A stretch of DNA of 62,213 nucleotides, taken from contig NZ_LHVK01000002.1 of the NCBI RefSeq assembly GCF_001269905.1, forward strand, positions 1-62,213, read 5' to 3'. Positions 37,446-46,834 of this stretch are shown here, piece after piece. Numbering within the stretch: position 1 is the stretch's first letter; each line of letters begins with the position of its first letter. The stretch is from Pseudomonas corrugata (GTDB taxonomy: Bacteria > Pseudomonadota > Gammaproteobacteria > Pseudomonadales > Pseudomonadaceae). Position numbers and translations under genes: made by a program. The notes under the pieces were generated by a model. That model did no database searches, was not told the origin of the DNA, and was given only the letters and a program-made list of their open reading frames with translations.

Positions 37446-38132
37446 ATGAATTCGCACCCCTGGCATTCGCACCTGATGGCCGGACACTGGTACAGCCATC
37501 TGCCTGTTGAATTGCAGAATAGCCTGCTGGGCATGTCACGGGTGCGGCGCCTGTCGACAGGACATCGGCTGTTCCAGCGCGGCGATCCACCGTGCGGTCT
37601 GTATGCTGTTCTCGAAGGTTCGGTGCGGGTCGGTTCGGTGAGCGAGCAAGGCAAGGAGGCGCTGTTGAGCGTGGTAGAGGCACCTCACTGGTTCGGTGAA
37701 ATCTGCCTGTTCGATGGCCAGCCGCGTACCCACGATGCAGTTATCGTGGGGCAGTGCACGCTACTGCACGCACCCCAGGCGACGTTGCTGGCCTTCCTGG
37801 AACAACACCCGGTCTACTGGCGGTACCTCGCGCTACTGATGAGCCACAAGCTGCGCCTGGCCTTCATCAACCTCGAACAGCTGAGCCTGATGCCTGCTCC
37901 GGCACGCGCGGCCCATCGCCTGCTGCTGATCGCCGAGGGCTACGGCGAGATCGAATCGGCGCGACAGGTCCTGCAACTGTCCCAGGAACAACTGGCCCTG
38001 ATGCTCTCGCTGTCACGCCAGACCACCAACCAGATCCTCAAGGATCTGCAGACCCAAGGCATTCTTCACCTCGGTTATGGCGAGATCGAGATCCTTGATA
38101 TGGGGCGGTTGCGGGAGATGACACTGGTCTGA
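37446..38132 (+). CDS. Crp/Fnr-family transcriptional regulator
   Basis: A 228-residue protein. Residues about 15-130 form the cyclic-nucleotide-binding-type beta roll (RLFQRGDPPCGLYAVLEGSV, WFGEICLFDGQPRTHDA). A long dimer helix and a C-terminal winged helix follow (about 150-225: LQLSQEQLALMLSLSRQTTNQI). The N-terminal Cys cluster of true Fnr is absent, and the cAMP-contacting residues cannot be judged by eye, so the ligand is unknown. It is divergent from the Mpo1-like gene, a natural candidate target. Confidence 0.9.
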   Translation: MNSHPWHSHLMAGHWYSHLPVELQNSLLGMSRVRRLSTGHRLFQRGDPPCGLYAVLEGSVRVGSVSEQGKEALLSVVEAPHWFGEICLFDGQPRTHDAVIVGQCTLLHAPQATLLAFLEQHPVYWRYLALLMSHKLRLAFINLEQLSLMPAPARAAHRLLLIAEGYGEIESARQVLQLSQEQLALMLSLSRQTTNQILKDLQTQGILHLGYGEIEILDMGRLREMTLV

Positions 38133-38153
38133 GTGCGGTATCGACTGATCCAT

Positions 38154-38237
38154 CGCTTTCGCGAGCAGGCTCGCTCCCACATTGAGTCTGTATTGGCCGT
38201 GCATCTCTGTGGGAGCGAGCCTGCTCGCGATGAGGCC
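38154..38237. repeat. REP inverted pair, Crp/Fnr / AraC junction
   Basis: ttcgcgagcaggctcgctcc (from 38159) faces gtgggagcgagcctgctcgc (from 38209), about 30 nt apart, between two convergent regulator genes. Confidence 0.9.
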
Positions 38238-38244
38238 AGCCCTG

Positions 38245-39249
38245 CTAGCGCAACCCCTCCCGAAACTGCCCGGGCGTCATTCCGGTCCAGCGCTTGAACG
38301 CGCGGCTGAAGCTGCTGGCATCGGCAAACCCCAGCAGGTAGCCGACTTCGCTCAACGAGCATTGGGGATCGCGCAGGTGCAGCAGTGCCAGGTTTTCCCG
38401 GCACTCGTTGAGCAGCGCGTCGAAGCGGCAGCCTTCATCAGCCAGGTGTCGTTGCAGGCTGCGCAGGCTCAGGTGCATGGCTTGGGCGATGCGTTCGGCG
38501 CTGGGTTCGCCTTCGGGTAATTGGGCCTCGATGGCTGCGCGCACCTTGCGCTCCCAGGTCAGTGGCTGGAGGTGGGCGAGGGTGCGCTTGAGCACCGCTT
38601 CGTTGTGTTCGGCCAGCTCCGGGTTGGCATCGTCCAGGTGGCTGTCGAAATCGGCAAGGCTGAACTCCAGATAATCGTGTTCGGCGGCGAAATGCACCGG
38701 CGAGCGGAACACCTTATGCCACGGTGCAGGGTCTGCCGGTTCAGGGCGCCGCAGGTAAACCGCCAATGGTGCGTAGTCGCGACCCAGGCGATTGCGACAG
38801 GTGCGCACGTAAATCGCAGCGAACGCGTCGATGGCTTCGAAAGCCGGCATAGGGCGGCCCTGGGGCACATCAAGGGTGAAACGGTAGCGGTCCTCGCAAC
38901 GGGTCAGTTGCAGCGTCAGCGCGTCGCTGACCACCGGGTGATAGCGCACGATGCGCTCGAATACTTCGCGCAGACTGCCGCTGGCCACCAGGGCGTAACC
39001 CAATGCGTGAAATGTCGTGGGACTTACGAAGCGTGACACCCGCAGGCCGATTGCCGGATCGCCGCTGGCTTGCACCGCCAATGCCCATAGACGGGTGGTG
39101 GCTGAAAGCGGGTAGCGGGCGTTCGGATCGTCCATCAACTGTGGGTCGAGCCCGGCCTCAAGGCACAAGGCGTGGCCATCCAGGCCCAGCGCATCGAGCT
39201 GTTTGCGCAGGGCGCGGGTCCAGCTGGCGAGGGTGGTAGGTTCAGTCAT
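38245..39249 (-). CDS. AraC-family transcriptional regulator
   Basis: A 334-residue protein. Residues about 20-205 match the Arabinose_bd-type N-terminal domain of the OruR/OliR-like AraC subgroup (LCLEAGLDPQLMDDPNARYP). The C-terminal double HTH covers about 230-330. It has AQAMHLSLRSLQRHLADEGC for the first helix pair and GYLLGFADASSFSRAFKRW for the signature second one. It is divergent from the fatty-acid desaturase gene (100 nt between starts), which is its likely target by layout. Inducer unknown. Confidence 0.92.
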   Translation of the reverse strand: MTEPTTLASWTRALRKQLDALGLDGHALCLEAGLDPQLMDDPNARYPLSATTRLWALAVQASGDPAIGLRVSRFVSPTTFHALGYALVASGSLREVFERIVRYHPVVSDALTLQLTRCEDRYRFTLDVPQGRPMPAFEAIDAFAAIYVRTCRNRLGRDYAPLAVYLRRPEPADPAPWHKVFRSPVHFAAEHDYLEFSLADFDSHLDDANPELAEHNEAVLKRTLAHLQPLTWERKVRAAIEAQLPEGEPSAERIAQAMHLSLRSLQRHLADEGCRFDALLNECRENLALLHLRDPQCSLSEVGYLLGFADASSFSRAFKRWTGMTPGQFREGLR

Positions 39250-39349
39250 GGCGATTGGCGCTTGCGGTCAACAGGTTGGCGTCTGCGGCTACCACCCTGC
39301 GCAGCAACGCTGGTCAGGATGAGCACATCTCTAACAGAGGATTTAAGCC

Positions 39350-40423
39350 ATGCATGGCCGTAGCGCAAGTCCCGAGCGATTGAATGCACAACAACGATCC
39401 GCCCATATTCGCCAAGTGGTATTGGCCCATGGCGAAGAATTGCGCAGACGCTACCCGATTCTGCTCCATCAGGATGCCTTGGGTGCGGGCATTCTGACGT
39501 TCGCCCTGGCGGGGATGATCGGATCGGCGCTGCTCTACATCAATGGCCACCTGGTCGGCTGGGCGTGCCTGCTGCTCAACGCCTTTTTTGCCTCGCTGAC
39601 CCACGAATTGGAGCATGACCTGATCCACAGCATGTATTTTCGCAAGCAGCGCCTGCCCCACAACGTGATGATGGGGCTGGTGTGGCTGGCGCGGCCGAGC
39701 ACCATCAACCCGTGGATCCGCCGTCATCTGCACCTCAATCATCACAAGATGTCCGGCACCGAGGCCGACCTGGAAGAACGGGCCATCACCAACGGCGAAC
39801 CCTGGGGGCTGGCACGGTTGCTGATGGTTGGCGATAACGTGATGTCGGCCTTCATCCGCTTGTTGCGCGCCAGGACCTGGGCGCACAGGCGCAGCATCCT
39901 CAAACGCACGCTGAAAGTGTATTTCCCGCTGGCGTTGCTGCACTGGGGGGCCTGGTACGTGTTTCTCGGGTTCCACGGGGCCAATGGCGTCGCCGGCCTG
40001 TTTGGCACGTCGATTGACTGGTCGGCGAACACCTTGGCGATGATGCACGTGATCGACATCGCGGCAGTGGTGATCATCGGCCCAAACGTGTTGCGCACCT
40101 TCTGCCTGCACTTCATCAGTTCCAACATGCATTACTACGGCGACGTCGAACCGGGCAATGTCATCCAGCAAACCCAGGTGCTCAACCCGTGGTGGCTGTG
40201 GCCGTTGCAGGCATTCTGCTTCAACTTCGGCAGCAGTCACGGGATTCATCATTTTGCGGTGAAGGAGCCGTTCTACATCCGTCAACTGACGGTGCCGGTG
40301 GCTCACAAGGTGATGCGCAAGATGGGTGTGCGGTTCAATGACTTCGGCACCTTTGGCCGGGCGAACCGGTTTGTAGGCGAGGATAAACCGAGGCAGGAAG
40401 CGGTGAGTGCTGTTCAGGGTTGA
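39350..40423 (+). CDS. Fatty acid desaturase family protein
   Basis: A 357-residue membrane protein with AGAGGA upstream of ATG 39350. Di-iron histidine boxes are present: HELEHDLIH (about residue 85), HLHLNHH (about 125) and GIHH (about 300). Hydrophobic helices lie between. It belongs to the membrane desaturase/hydroxylase superfamily but differs from the DesA-type enzyme at 24766-25950. Substrate and double-bond position cannot be told from sequence. It is divergent from an AraC regulator, suggesting induced expression. Confidence 0.87.
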   Translation: MHGRSASPERLNAQQRSAHIRQVVLAHGEELRRRYPILLHQDALGAGILTFALAGMIGSALLYINGHLVGWACLLLNAFFASLTHELEHDLIHSMYFRKQRLPHNVMMGLVWLARPSTINPWIRRHLHLNHHKMSGTEADLEERAITNGEPWGLARLLMVGDNVMSAFIRLLRARTWAHRRSILKRTLKVYFPLALLHWGAWYVFLGFHGANGVAGLFGTSIDWSANTLAMMHVIDIAAVVIIGPNVLRTFCLHFISSNMHYYGDVEPGNVIQQTQVLNPWWLWPLQAFCFNFGSSHGIHHFAVKEPFYIRQLTVPVAHKVMRKMGVRFNDFGTFGRANRFVGEDKPRQEAVSAVQG

Positions 40424-40716
40424 GGTGGCTTTTTTCACACGTCGTCGATAGACCCATAGTCCGTGGCGAGGGAGCAATTCCCTTTGCCACTGAGGTCGCG
40501 CCTGTTGGCCATGCAGCAGCCCTGGCGGGCGGGTGCATAACGACTACGCTCATCCTCTCGTCGGGCCATCCCAAAAAAGCCTAATTTTTTCCCGGGGCTT
40601 GCCGACAGACTGATATGCGTGCACCAAAGTGGAGCAGACCACAAGTCCTGCCCGCGCTGTCATGTGAACGTTGCAACCGGAATGCACCCCCACTCCCTGC
40701 ATAAGAAGCCTCTTCG
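40424..40716. other. Intergenic region before chemoreceptor gene
   Basis: About 290 nt. It contains a degenerate member of the gtggcgagggagc repeat family (40461-40492, ccgtggcgagggagcaattc). The rest shows no ORF with conserved features; the chemoreceptor promoter should be here but no convincing -35/-10 pair was identified. Confidence 0.5.
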
Positions 40717-42597
40717 ATGAATTTGAAATTCAGCCATAAAATCCTTCTAGCCGCCTCTGGTGTGGTAGTTCTGGCTTTTGCCCTGTTCACCCTCTACAAC
40801 GACTATCTGCAGCGAAACACCATCGGCCGCAGCCTTGAGTCCTCCATCGAACAATCCGGTGACCTGACGGCCAGCAGCGTCCAGAACTGGATGAGCGGTC
40901 GCATCCTGGTGCTGGAAAACCTGGCGCAGAACATCGCACACCAGGGGGCTACCGCCGATCTGGCGGGGCTGGTCGACCAGCCGGCGCTGACATCGAATTT
41001 CCAGTTCACCTACGTGGGCCAGGCCAACGGTGTCTTCACCCAGCGCCCCGACGCAAAAATGCCCGACGGCTACGACCCGCGTCAGCGCCCTTGGTACAAA
41101 CAGGCGGTGACCGCCGATAAAACCATGCTGACCCCGCCCTATTCGGCTGCCGTTGGCGGGCTGGTGGTGACTATTGCCCTGCCGGTGAAAAAAAGCGGTG
41201 AGTTGCTGGGTGTGGTGGGCGGTGACCTGAGCCTGGATACCTTGGTGAAAATCATCAATTCGGTGGACTTCGGTGGCATCGGCCATGCTTTCCTGGTCAG
41301 CGGTGACGGTCAGGTGATCGTCAGCCCGGACAAGGACCAGGTGATGAAGAACCTCAAGGATATTTATCCCGATACGCCTGTGCGCATTGGCAAAGGTATC
41401 CAGGACGTCGAGCTGAACGGGCAGGATCGTATTCTCTCGTTCACACCGGTTACCGGCCTGCCGGGCGCCGAGTGGTACATCGGTTTGTCGATCGACAAGA
41501 ACAAGGCCTATGCGCCGCTGAGCCAGTTCCGCACTTCGGCGCTGATTGCGATGTTTGTCGCGGTCGCGGCCATCGCGTTGCTGCTGAGCCTGTTGATTCA
41601 GGTGTTGATGCGTCCGCTGACCACCATGGGGCGTGCCATGCAGGACATTGCCCAGGGCGAAGGCGACCTGACCCGACGTCTGGCCGTGCAGGGCAAAGAT
41701 GAGTTCGCGGTGTTGGGCGGCTCGTTCAACCAGTTCGTGGAGCGGATCCACGCCTCGATCTCCGAAGTGTCTTCCGCCACCCGACATGTGCATGACTTGT
41801 CGCAGCGCGTGATGACGTCGTCAAACGCTTCACTCGTCGGCTCGGATGAACAGAGCGCCCGCACCAACAGCGTGGCGGCGGCCATCAACCAGTTGGGCGC
41901 CGCGACCCAGGAAATCGCCCGCAATGCCGCGGACGCATCGCAACAGGCCAGTGGTGCCAGCGAGCAGGCCGATGACGGTCGTCAGGTGGTGGAAAAAACC
42001 ATTCAGGCCATGACCGAGCTGTCGCAGAAAATCAGCCTTTCTTGCACCCAGATCGAAACCCTGAACGCCAGCACCGATAACATCGGGCACATTCTGGATG
42101 TGATCAAAGGTATTTCCCAGCAAACCAACCTGCTGGCCCTGAACGCCGCCATCGAAGCCGCTCGTGCCGGTGAAGCCGGACGTGGTTTTGCGGTGGTGGC
42201 CGATGAAGTGCGCAACCTGGCGCACCGCACCCAGGAGTCGGCGGAAGAAATCCATAAGATGATCACTTCGCTTCAGGTCGGCTCCCGTGAAGCGGTAACC
42301 ACGATGAACGCCAGTCAGGCGTCCAGCGAAGAAAGCGTGGAAGTTGCCAACCAGGCCGGTCTGCGGCTGGTCAGCGTGACGCAGCGTATCGGCGAAATCG
42401 ATGGCATGAACCAGTCGGTGGCCGCCGCGACCGAAGAACAGAGCGCCGTGGTGGAAACCCTCAACATGGACGTCAGCCATATCAACCTGCTGAACCAGCA
42501 AAGCGTGGCCAACCTCAATGAAACCCTGAAGGATTGCGACGCCTTGTCCCAACAGGCCAACCGGCTGAAGCAACTGGTGGACAGCTTCAAGATCTGA
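40717..42597 (+). CDS. Methyl-accepting chemotaxis protein, dCache sensor
   Basis: A 626-residue chemoreceptor. TM1 is at about residues 8-28. The periplasmic double-Cache domain covers about 35-270, with the amino-acid-type ligand segment [15 protein letters not shown] and [23 protein letters not shown]2 lies at about 275-300, then HAMP to about 355. The signalling domain hairpin tip is intact ([37 protein letters not shown]). No CheR-tethering pentapeptide is seen at the C-terminus. Ligand unknown; PWYK-type dCache domains often bind amino acids or related amines. Three REP units follow. Confidence 0.93.
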   Translation: MNLKFSHKILLAASGVVVLAFALFTLYNDYLQRNTIGRSLESSIEQSGDLTASSVQNWMSGRILVLENLAQNIAHQGATADLAGLVDQPALTSNFQFTYVGQANGVFTQRPDAKMPDGYDPRQRPWYKQAVTADKTMLTPPYSAAVGGLVVTIALPVKKSGELLGVVGGDLSLDTLVKIINSVDFGGIGHAFLVSGDGQVIVSPDKDQVMKNLKDIYPDTPVRIGKGIQDVELNGQDRILSFTPVTGLPGAEWYIGLSIDKNKAYAPLSQFRTSALIAMFVAVAAIALLLSLLIQVLMRPLTTMGRAMQDIAQGEGDLTRRLAVQGKDEFAVLGGSFNQFVERIHASISEVSSATRHVHDLSQRVMTSSNASLVGSDEQSARTNSVAAAINQLGAATQEIARNAADASQQASGASEQADDGRQVVEKTIQAMTELSQKISLSCTQIETLNASTDNIGHILDVIKGISQQTNLLALNAAIEAARAGEAGRGFAVVADEVRNLAHRTQESAEEIHKMITSLQVGSREAVTTMNASQASSEESVEVANQAGLRLVSVTQRIGEIDGMNQSVAAATEEQSAVVETLNMDVSHINLLNQQSVANLNETLKDCDALSQQANRLKQLVDSFKI

Positions 42598-42618
42598 CAG
42601 GCGCGGGGGCTGTACTGC

Positions 42619-42786
42619 CGCCATCGCGAGCAGGCTCGCTCCCACAGGGGATTTGGGGTGAGTCTGGATTTTGCAGCCGCTCGGAACCCAGTGTGGGAGC
42701 GAGCCTGCTCGCGAAGACGGCGGCACAGCCAACCTCATCGCCAACTGACCCGGCGCTATCGCGAGCAGGCTCGCTCCCACAAGGGG
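42619..42786. repeat. Cluster of three alternating REP units
   Basis: Units at 42623-42647, 42692-42714 and 42758-42782 alternate in orientation (atcgcgagcaggctcgctcc, gtgggagcgagcctgctcgc, then the first form again). The cluster lies between the convergent chemoreceptor gene and the last gene of the mgo-like cluster. Confidence 0.9.
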
Positions 42787-42791
42787 ACTAC

Positions 42792-43256
42792 CTAGGCGAA
42801 CATCTTCTGCACATTCCCCATCGCCTCATCGGCAAAGCCTTGCAGGAAGTCCCTGAACCCCGATGGTGAATGGGCGTCGGTGTGGTCGGCGATGATGGTC
42901 CAGGTGGCGCGGCAACGGTTGTCTGCCAGGGGCTCGACGCGCATGGCAGCCCACAGGTTGTCGATGCCCAAGGTGTTGTAAATCAGTGTCCAGGTCATGT
43001 GCATGGCCTGGTCGTCACGGCTGTTGAGCTGCTCCACCACCAGGTTCTGCCCGTCGACAAAGAACTTCTTGCGCAGGGACCTCACGCCCTCGCCGGTCAT
43101 TTCGATACGCTCGAGCGCCGGGATGAAACGGTTGAAACCTCCAAAGTCGCCCACCAGTGCCCAGACCTGTGCCGCGTCGGCCGCTACCTCCACCGAGGTT
43201 TCGACTTGGCAGGCTTGAGGATTTCTGATCAGGGTGTCGGGTTGAAATGCATTCAT
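42792..43256 (-). CDS. mgoD: MgoD/PvfD-like SRPBCC (polyketide cyclase-like) protein
   Basis: A 154-residue protein from ATG 43256, with AAGGAGC upstream. It has an SRPBCC/START-like fold: VEVAADAAQVWALVGDFGGFNRFIP at the start, a beta-rich middle (TWTLIYNTLGIDNLW) and a long C-terminal helix (FRDFLQGFADEAMGNVQKMF). It is the last gene of the four-gene cluster, 31 nt after the NRPS gene. In P. syringae mgoBCAD and P. entomophila pvfABCD the fourth gene is of this family; its precise role is unclear. Start choice avoids overlap with the NRPS gene. Confidence 0.88.
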   Translation of the reverse strand: MNAFQPDTLIRNPQACQVETSVEVAADAAQVWALVGDFGGFNRFIPALERIEMTGEGVRSLRKKFFVDGQNLVVEQLNSRDDQAMHMTWTLIYNTLGIDNLWAAMRVEPLADNRCRATWTIIADHTDAHSPSGFRDFLQGFADEAMGNVQKMFA

Positions 43257-43287
43257 GGTCTTGCTCCTTGCTTCGGGTTGGATTGCT

Positions 43288-46200
43288 TCAGATGAAGTCG
43301 ATGGCTTTGAGGTAGTCGGCACCGCGCCGCAGCAGGGCCGGGGATTTTTCCGGGTAGCAGGCGCCCATCTGCCGCACCCCGGTCCGGGCGTTGTCATGGC
43401 GGATCATCGAGATGTCGCCGATGTCTTCTTCAAACCCGTTGAGATAAAACCCCAGCACGCCGAACAACGCGTTGTTGGCATCGACTCGACCCAGTTGCCG
43501 TTGCCAGTCCGCGACGCTTACCAGGGAAAACTCCCGGCCGCTGTCGCGGAACGACGCCACATAGGCGTCCCAGCTCAACGGCTCGGGGTTGTGCAGGTTG
43601 AACACCGCTTGCGTCGGCTGGTAGCGGCTGGCGTGGAAGGCGATGAAACGGGCCAGGAAGTCCACCGGCATCAGGTCGAAATTGAGCGACAGATCCGGCA
43701 CCTGGCCCAGCTGGATCGAGCCCTTGAGCATCAGCATCAAGCGATTCTTGTGGGGCTGGCAGACTCCGGTCAGGCTGTTGAAACTGATGTTGCCCGGGCG
43801 GAACAGGTTGACCCACACCCCGCGATCCCGTGCCCGTTGCAGGATCCGTTCGCCGACCCATTTGGACAGGTTGTAGCCGTTCTTGATGTAGATCGGTGGC
43901 GTCGGTGCGGCGGGTTGTTCCAGTACCTGGCCGTCGATGCCCAAGGCACTGGAGGCTGAAAGCGTGGAGACGAAGTTGAAGATCTTCTTGCTGCGGCCTT
44001 CACACAGACGCAGGCATTCGAAGATCGGCTCCACGTTGTCCCGCGCCAGGGACTCGTAGTCGAGCACGTGATTGACGTGGGCGGCGTTGTGCACCAGGGC
44101 GCCGAAGGTACGGTCGATACGGGCATAGACGTCGTCCGGCAAACCCAATTGTGGCTGGGTGATGTCGGCGGCATAGACGCTGACCCGGCTCAGGTCCAGA
44201 TGAGTCAGGCGATTGTCCTGCAGTGCCTGGGAAAAGCGTTCCGCCGCGCTTTGTCCGGCGGACGCGCGCACCAGGCAGGCGACTTCGGTGGCGCCCCAGG
44301 CCAGCAGTGCCTCGACAATGTGCACTCCGAGAAAGCTGTTGGCTCCGGTCACCACCACTTTATGCACGTCACCGCATTGGCTGATGGGCAGTGGATCGAT
44401 GTGGAGTTCGGTTTCGGCATCGATGAGAGCCTGGGGACTGAGTGCCGATGTGTCGCTGTGTTCATTGCTGTCGAGCAGCTTCGCCAAGGTCATCAGTGTC
44501 GGTGCTTCGATGAAGCGATTGATCGACAGGCTGCGACCGAAGGTCTGGCGAATGCTCAGCAACAGTTGCGACAGCAGGATCGAGTGCCCGCCCAGGTTGA
44601 AGAAACTCTCGTCGGTGGCAATGTCTTCGGCCGGCAGTTCCAGCAGCTCGGCCCACACTTGCTGCAACTGGGTTTCCAGCGGATTCTGCGGCTGGCGTCG
44701 TTGGCCACCGACCTGGACCTGCACCGACAGAGCGAGCAAGGCGCGGCGATCGACCTTGCCGTTGCTGGTGTAGGGCAGGCTGGGCAGCTCGATGTAGGCG
44801 CCAGGGTGCATGTAGCTGGGCAACGTGTCCTGCACATGCTCGCGCAGCGCCTGGAGCGCGGCACCGGGCCGATCTTCCCGGGGATGAACCAGGAACGCCA
44901 GGATCCGTCGGCGCTCGTCCACACCCACGGCCACCTGGCGGAACAGCTGGCTCTCCCGCAGGCAATGTTCGATTTCCTCTGGCTCGACCCGAAAGCCCCG
45001 GACCTTCACCTGATTGTCGCGCCGGCCGCACAGTTCGATGCCGTTGTCGCTCCACTGGCCGATATCGCCGGTGCGATAGACCCTCAGCCTCTGACCGCCG
45101 GGCAGGGACAGGTCAAGATACCGCGTGGCGGTCAGCGTCGGGTCGTGCAGATACCCCAGGCCGACGCCCGGCCCCGCGATATAGAGCTCGCCGGGTACGC
45201 CTTGGGGCACCGGTTGCAGCCGTTCGTCGAGGATCAGTACCCGACCGTTGGCGATGGGCACGCCGAGGTTGCGGTTGTTATCACCCACGCCAAACTGCCG
45301 TGTGGTGGCAAGCACGGTGGTTTCAGTCGGGCCATAGATGTTGTGGAACCGGCATTGGGGCGCAAGCCGCTCGATCACGAACGGCTCGCAGACGTCCCCA
45401 CCGGTGATCAGGTGTGTCAGGCCCAGTGGTGCCTCCAGCGGCATCACGCTCAGCAATGCAGGCGGTAGAAAGGCGTGGGTGACATGCTGCTGGTGAATCA
45501 ACGCCACCAGTTGCTGCGGGTCGCGGCGCTGGTCTTCGCTGGGCACTACCAGCAATGCACCCTGGATGAAGGTTGGGAGGATATCCAGCAGCGATGCATC
45601 GAAGTTGATGGTGGAGAACTGCAACGCCCGACTGTCTCGCTGTAACCCGACGTAGTCGCTGTACCAGGCACAGAAGTGGCTGAGGTTGCGATGGCTGAGC
45701 AGCACACCTTTGGGTTGACCGGTGGTGCCGGAGGTGTAGATCGCCACCGCCGGTTCGTCGATGTCCACTGAGCGACGGATCAGCGAGACGGGGATGCCCG
45801 GCTTGAGCACTGGCAGCCGATGCACGTTCAGCGCGGGCACGGGCAGATCGACCAAGTCGCTGTCGCCATCGTGCAGCAGCAGGTCGGCCTTGGCGTTTTC
45901 CAGGATGAAGCGTCGACGCTGCACGGGGTGTTGCGGGTCCAGCGGCAGGTACACGGCGCCACAGCCCAGCACGGCCAGGATCGCCGCATATAACGGCGCG
46001 GATTTAGGCAGACACACCGCAATCACCATTTGAGAGCTAGGCTTGTGAGTGCAAGTCCTGTGGGAGCAAGGCTTGCCCGCGATGAACGATGACTCGGTCT
46101 GGTTGGGTACCGCTGTGTCCGTATCGCGGGCAAGCTTTGCTCCCGCAGGTTTTGCTTCCACAGACTCTGCATATCCCAGCCGTTCCAGTATTGCCTGCTG

Positions 46201-46824
46201 CAAACCCAGCGCCTGGGTGCGCAAGGTCTTGTAGTCCGTGAGCTGGCCTTCGACCAACAGTGCCGGACATACCGCATCATCGAGCAAGCGCTGTTCGATG
46301 CCGTGCATCACCGGCACTTCGGCGGCGGCCAGCAGCCAGGGCACTGGCGGCCGGTTGAGGCCATGCTCGAAAGCCAGCGCGTCCAGTGCGTCGAGCCCCT
46401 GTAAAGGGTGTTCGGCAGCGTCGGCCTGCACCGTCGGCCAGTGATCGAGGCCGGTGTCATCCCGGGATAACTGGCTGACCAGCCTTGCACCGACCTCAAC
46501 CAGCACGGCCTGGGCCTGCAGTCGCAAGGACTGACCATTGCCGCTTTGCGGGTCAATTGTCTCCTGGCTTAACAGCCGCTGCGCGCCGTCGCGAAACACA
46601 ATGACCGGTTGCGGCAAGGCTTCGCCGGGCACCGTCCGTAACGCGACGCGGACCTCAAGGCGTGAGCGGGCTTCAATGGCGCATGGCGCCGTACCGTCGT
46701 CGATCAACAGGTCGATCGCCGGTGCTTGAGTCGTCACGACACCGTGGCCGTGCAGTTCAAGTTCCTGGGCCAGTTCGGCCATGGCCTGGCTGGTGCCAGG
46801 CACTGCAATTTCTAGGCGTCTCAT
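43288..46824 (-). CDS. mgoA: MgoA/PvfC-like NRPS: A-T-reductase
   Basis: A 1178-residue protein. Residues 1-190 have no recognised domain. Adenylation motifs: YTSGTTGQPKG (about 360), NIYGPTET (about 496), YRTGDIG and RGFRVEPEEIE (about 585-615), SNGKVDRR (about 690). The T domain has LGGHS (about 745). The C-terminal thioester reductase has GANSFLGVHIVEA and YNLSKWVGE. The hand-derived specificity code is DALFIGIVLK, fitting a branched aliphatic amino acid. In pvf/mgo clusters this enzyme activates and reductively releases such an amino acid. Residues about 222-262 are encoded by a REP pair inserted in frame. GAGGAGC precedes the ATG. Confidence 0.9.
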   Translation of the reverse strand: MRRLEIAVPGTSQAMAELAQELELHGHGVVTTQAPAIDLLIDDGTAPCAIEARSRLEVRVALRTVPGEALPQPVIVFRDGAQRLLSQETIDPQSGNGQSLRLQAQAVLVEVGARLVSQLSRDDTGLDHWPTVQADAAEHPLQGLDALDALAFEHGLNRPPVPWLLAAAEVPVMHGIEQRLLDDAVCPALLVEGQLTDYKTLRTQALGLQQAILERLGYAESVEAKPAGAKLARDTDTAVPNQTESSFIAGKPCSHRTCTHKPSSQMVIAVCLPKSAPLYAAILAVLGCGAVYLPLDPQHPVQRRRFILENAKADLLLHDGDSDLVDLPVPALNVHRLPVLKPGIPVSLIRRSVDIDEPAVAIYTSGTTGQPKGVLLSHRNLSHFCAWYSDYVGLQRDSRALQFSTINFDASLLDILPTFIQGALLVVPSEDQRRDPQQLVALIHQQHVTHAFLPPALLSVMPLEAPLGLTHLITGGDVCEPFVIERLAPQCRFHNIYGPTETTVLATTRQFGVGDNNRNLGVPIANGRVLILDERLQPVPQGVPGELYIAGPGVGLGYLHDPTLTATRYLDLSLPGGQRLRVYRTGDIGQWSDNGIELCGRRDNQVKVRGFRVEPEEIEHCLRESQLFRQVAVGVDERRRILAFLVHPREDRPGAALQALREHVQDTLPSYMHPGAYIELPSLPYTSNGKVDRRALLALSVQVQVGGQRRQPQNPLETQLQQVWAELLELPAEDIATDESFFNLGGHSILLSQLLLSIRQTFGRSLSINRFIEAPTLMTLAKLLDSNEHSDTSALSPQALIDAETELHIDPLPISQCGDVHKVVVTGANSFLGVHIVEALLAWGATEVACLVRASAGQSAAERFSQALQDNRLTHLDLSRVSVYAADITQPQLGLPDDVYARIDRTFGALVHNAAHVNHVLDYESLARDNVEPIFECLRLCEGRSKKIFNFVSTLSASSALGIDGQVLEQPAAPTPPIYIKNGYNLSKWVGERILQRARDRGVWVNLFRPGNISFNSLTGVCQPHKNRLMLMLKGSIQLGQVPDLSLNFDLMPVDFLARFIAFHASRYQPTQAVFNLHNPEPLSWDAYVASFRDSGREFSLVSVADWQRQLGRVDANNALFGVLGFYLNGFEEDIGDISMIRHDNARTGVRQMGACYPEKSPALLRRGADYLKAIDFI
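46057..46164. repeat. REP inverted pair within the mgoA-like coding region
   Basis: gtgggagcaaggcttgcccg (from 46060) faces atcgcgggcaagctttgctc (from 46122), plus an outer half copy cttccacag. Elsewhere in the window this repeat is intergenic; here it lies inside the NRPS reading frame without breaking it, adding about 40 codons. Confidence 0.92.
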
Positions 46825-46834
46825 TGGCAGCTCC

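Noticed and set aside
43257..43397. N-terminal extension of the SRPBCC gene into the NRPS gene
   Set aside because: It would overlap the NRPS C-terminus by over 100 nt and adds no family sequence; ATG 43256 has a good SD.
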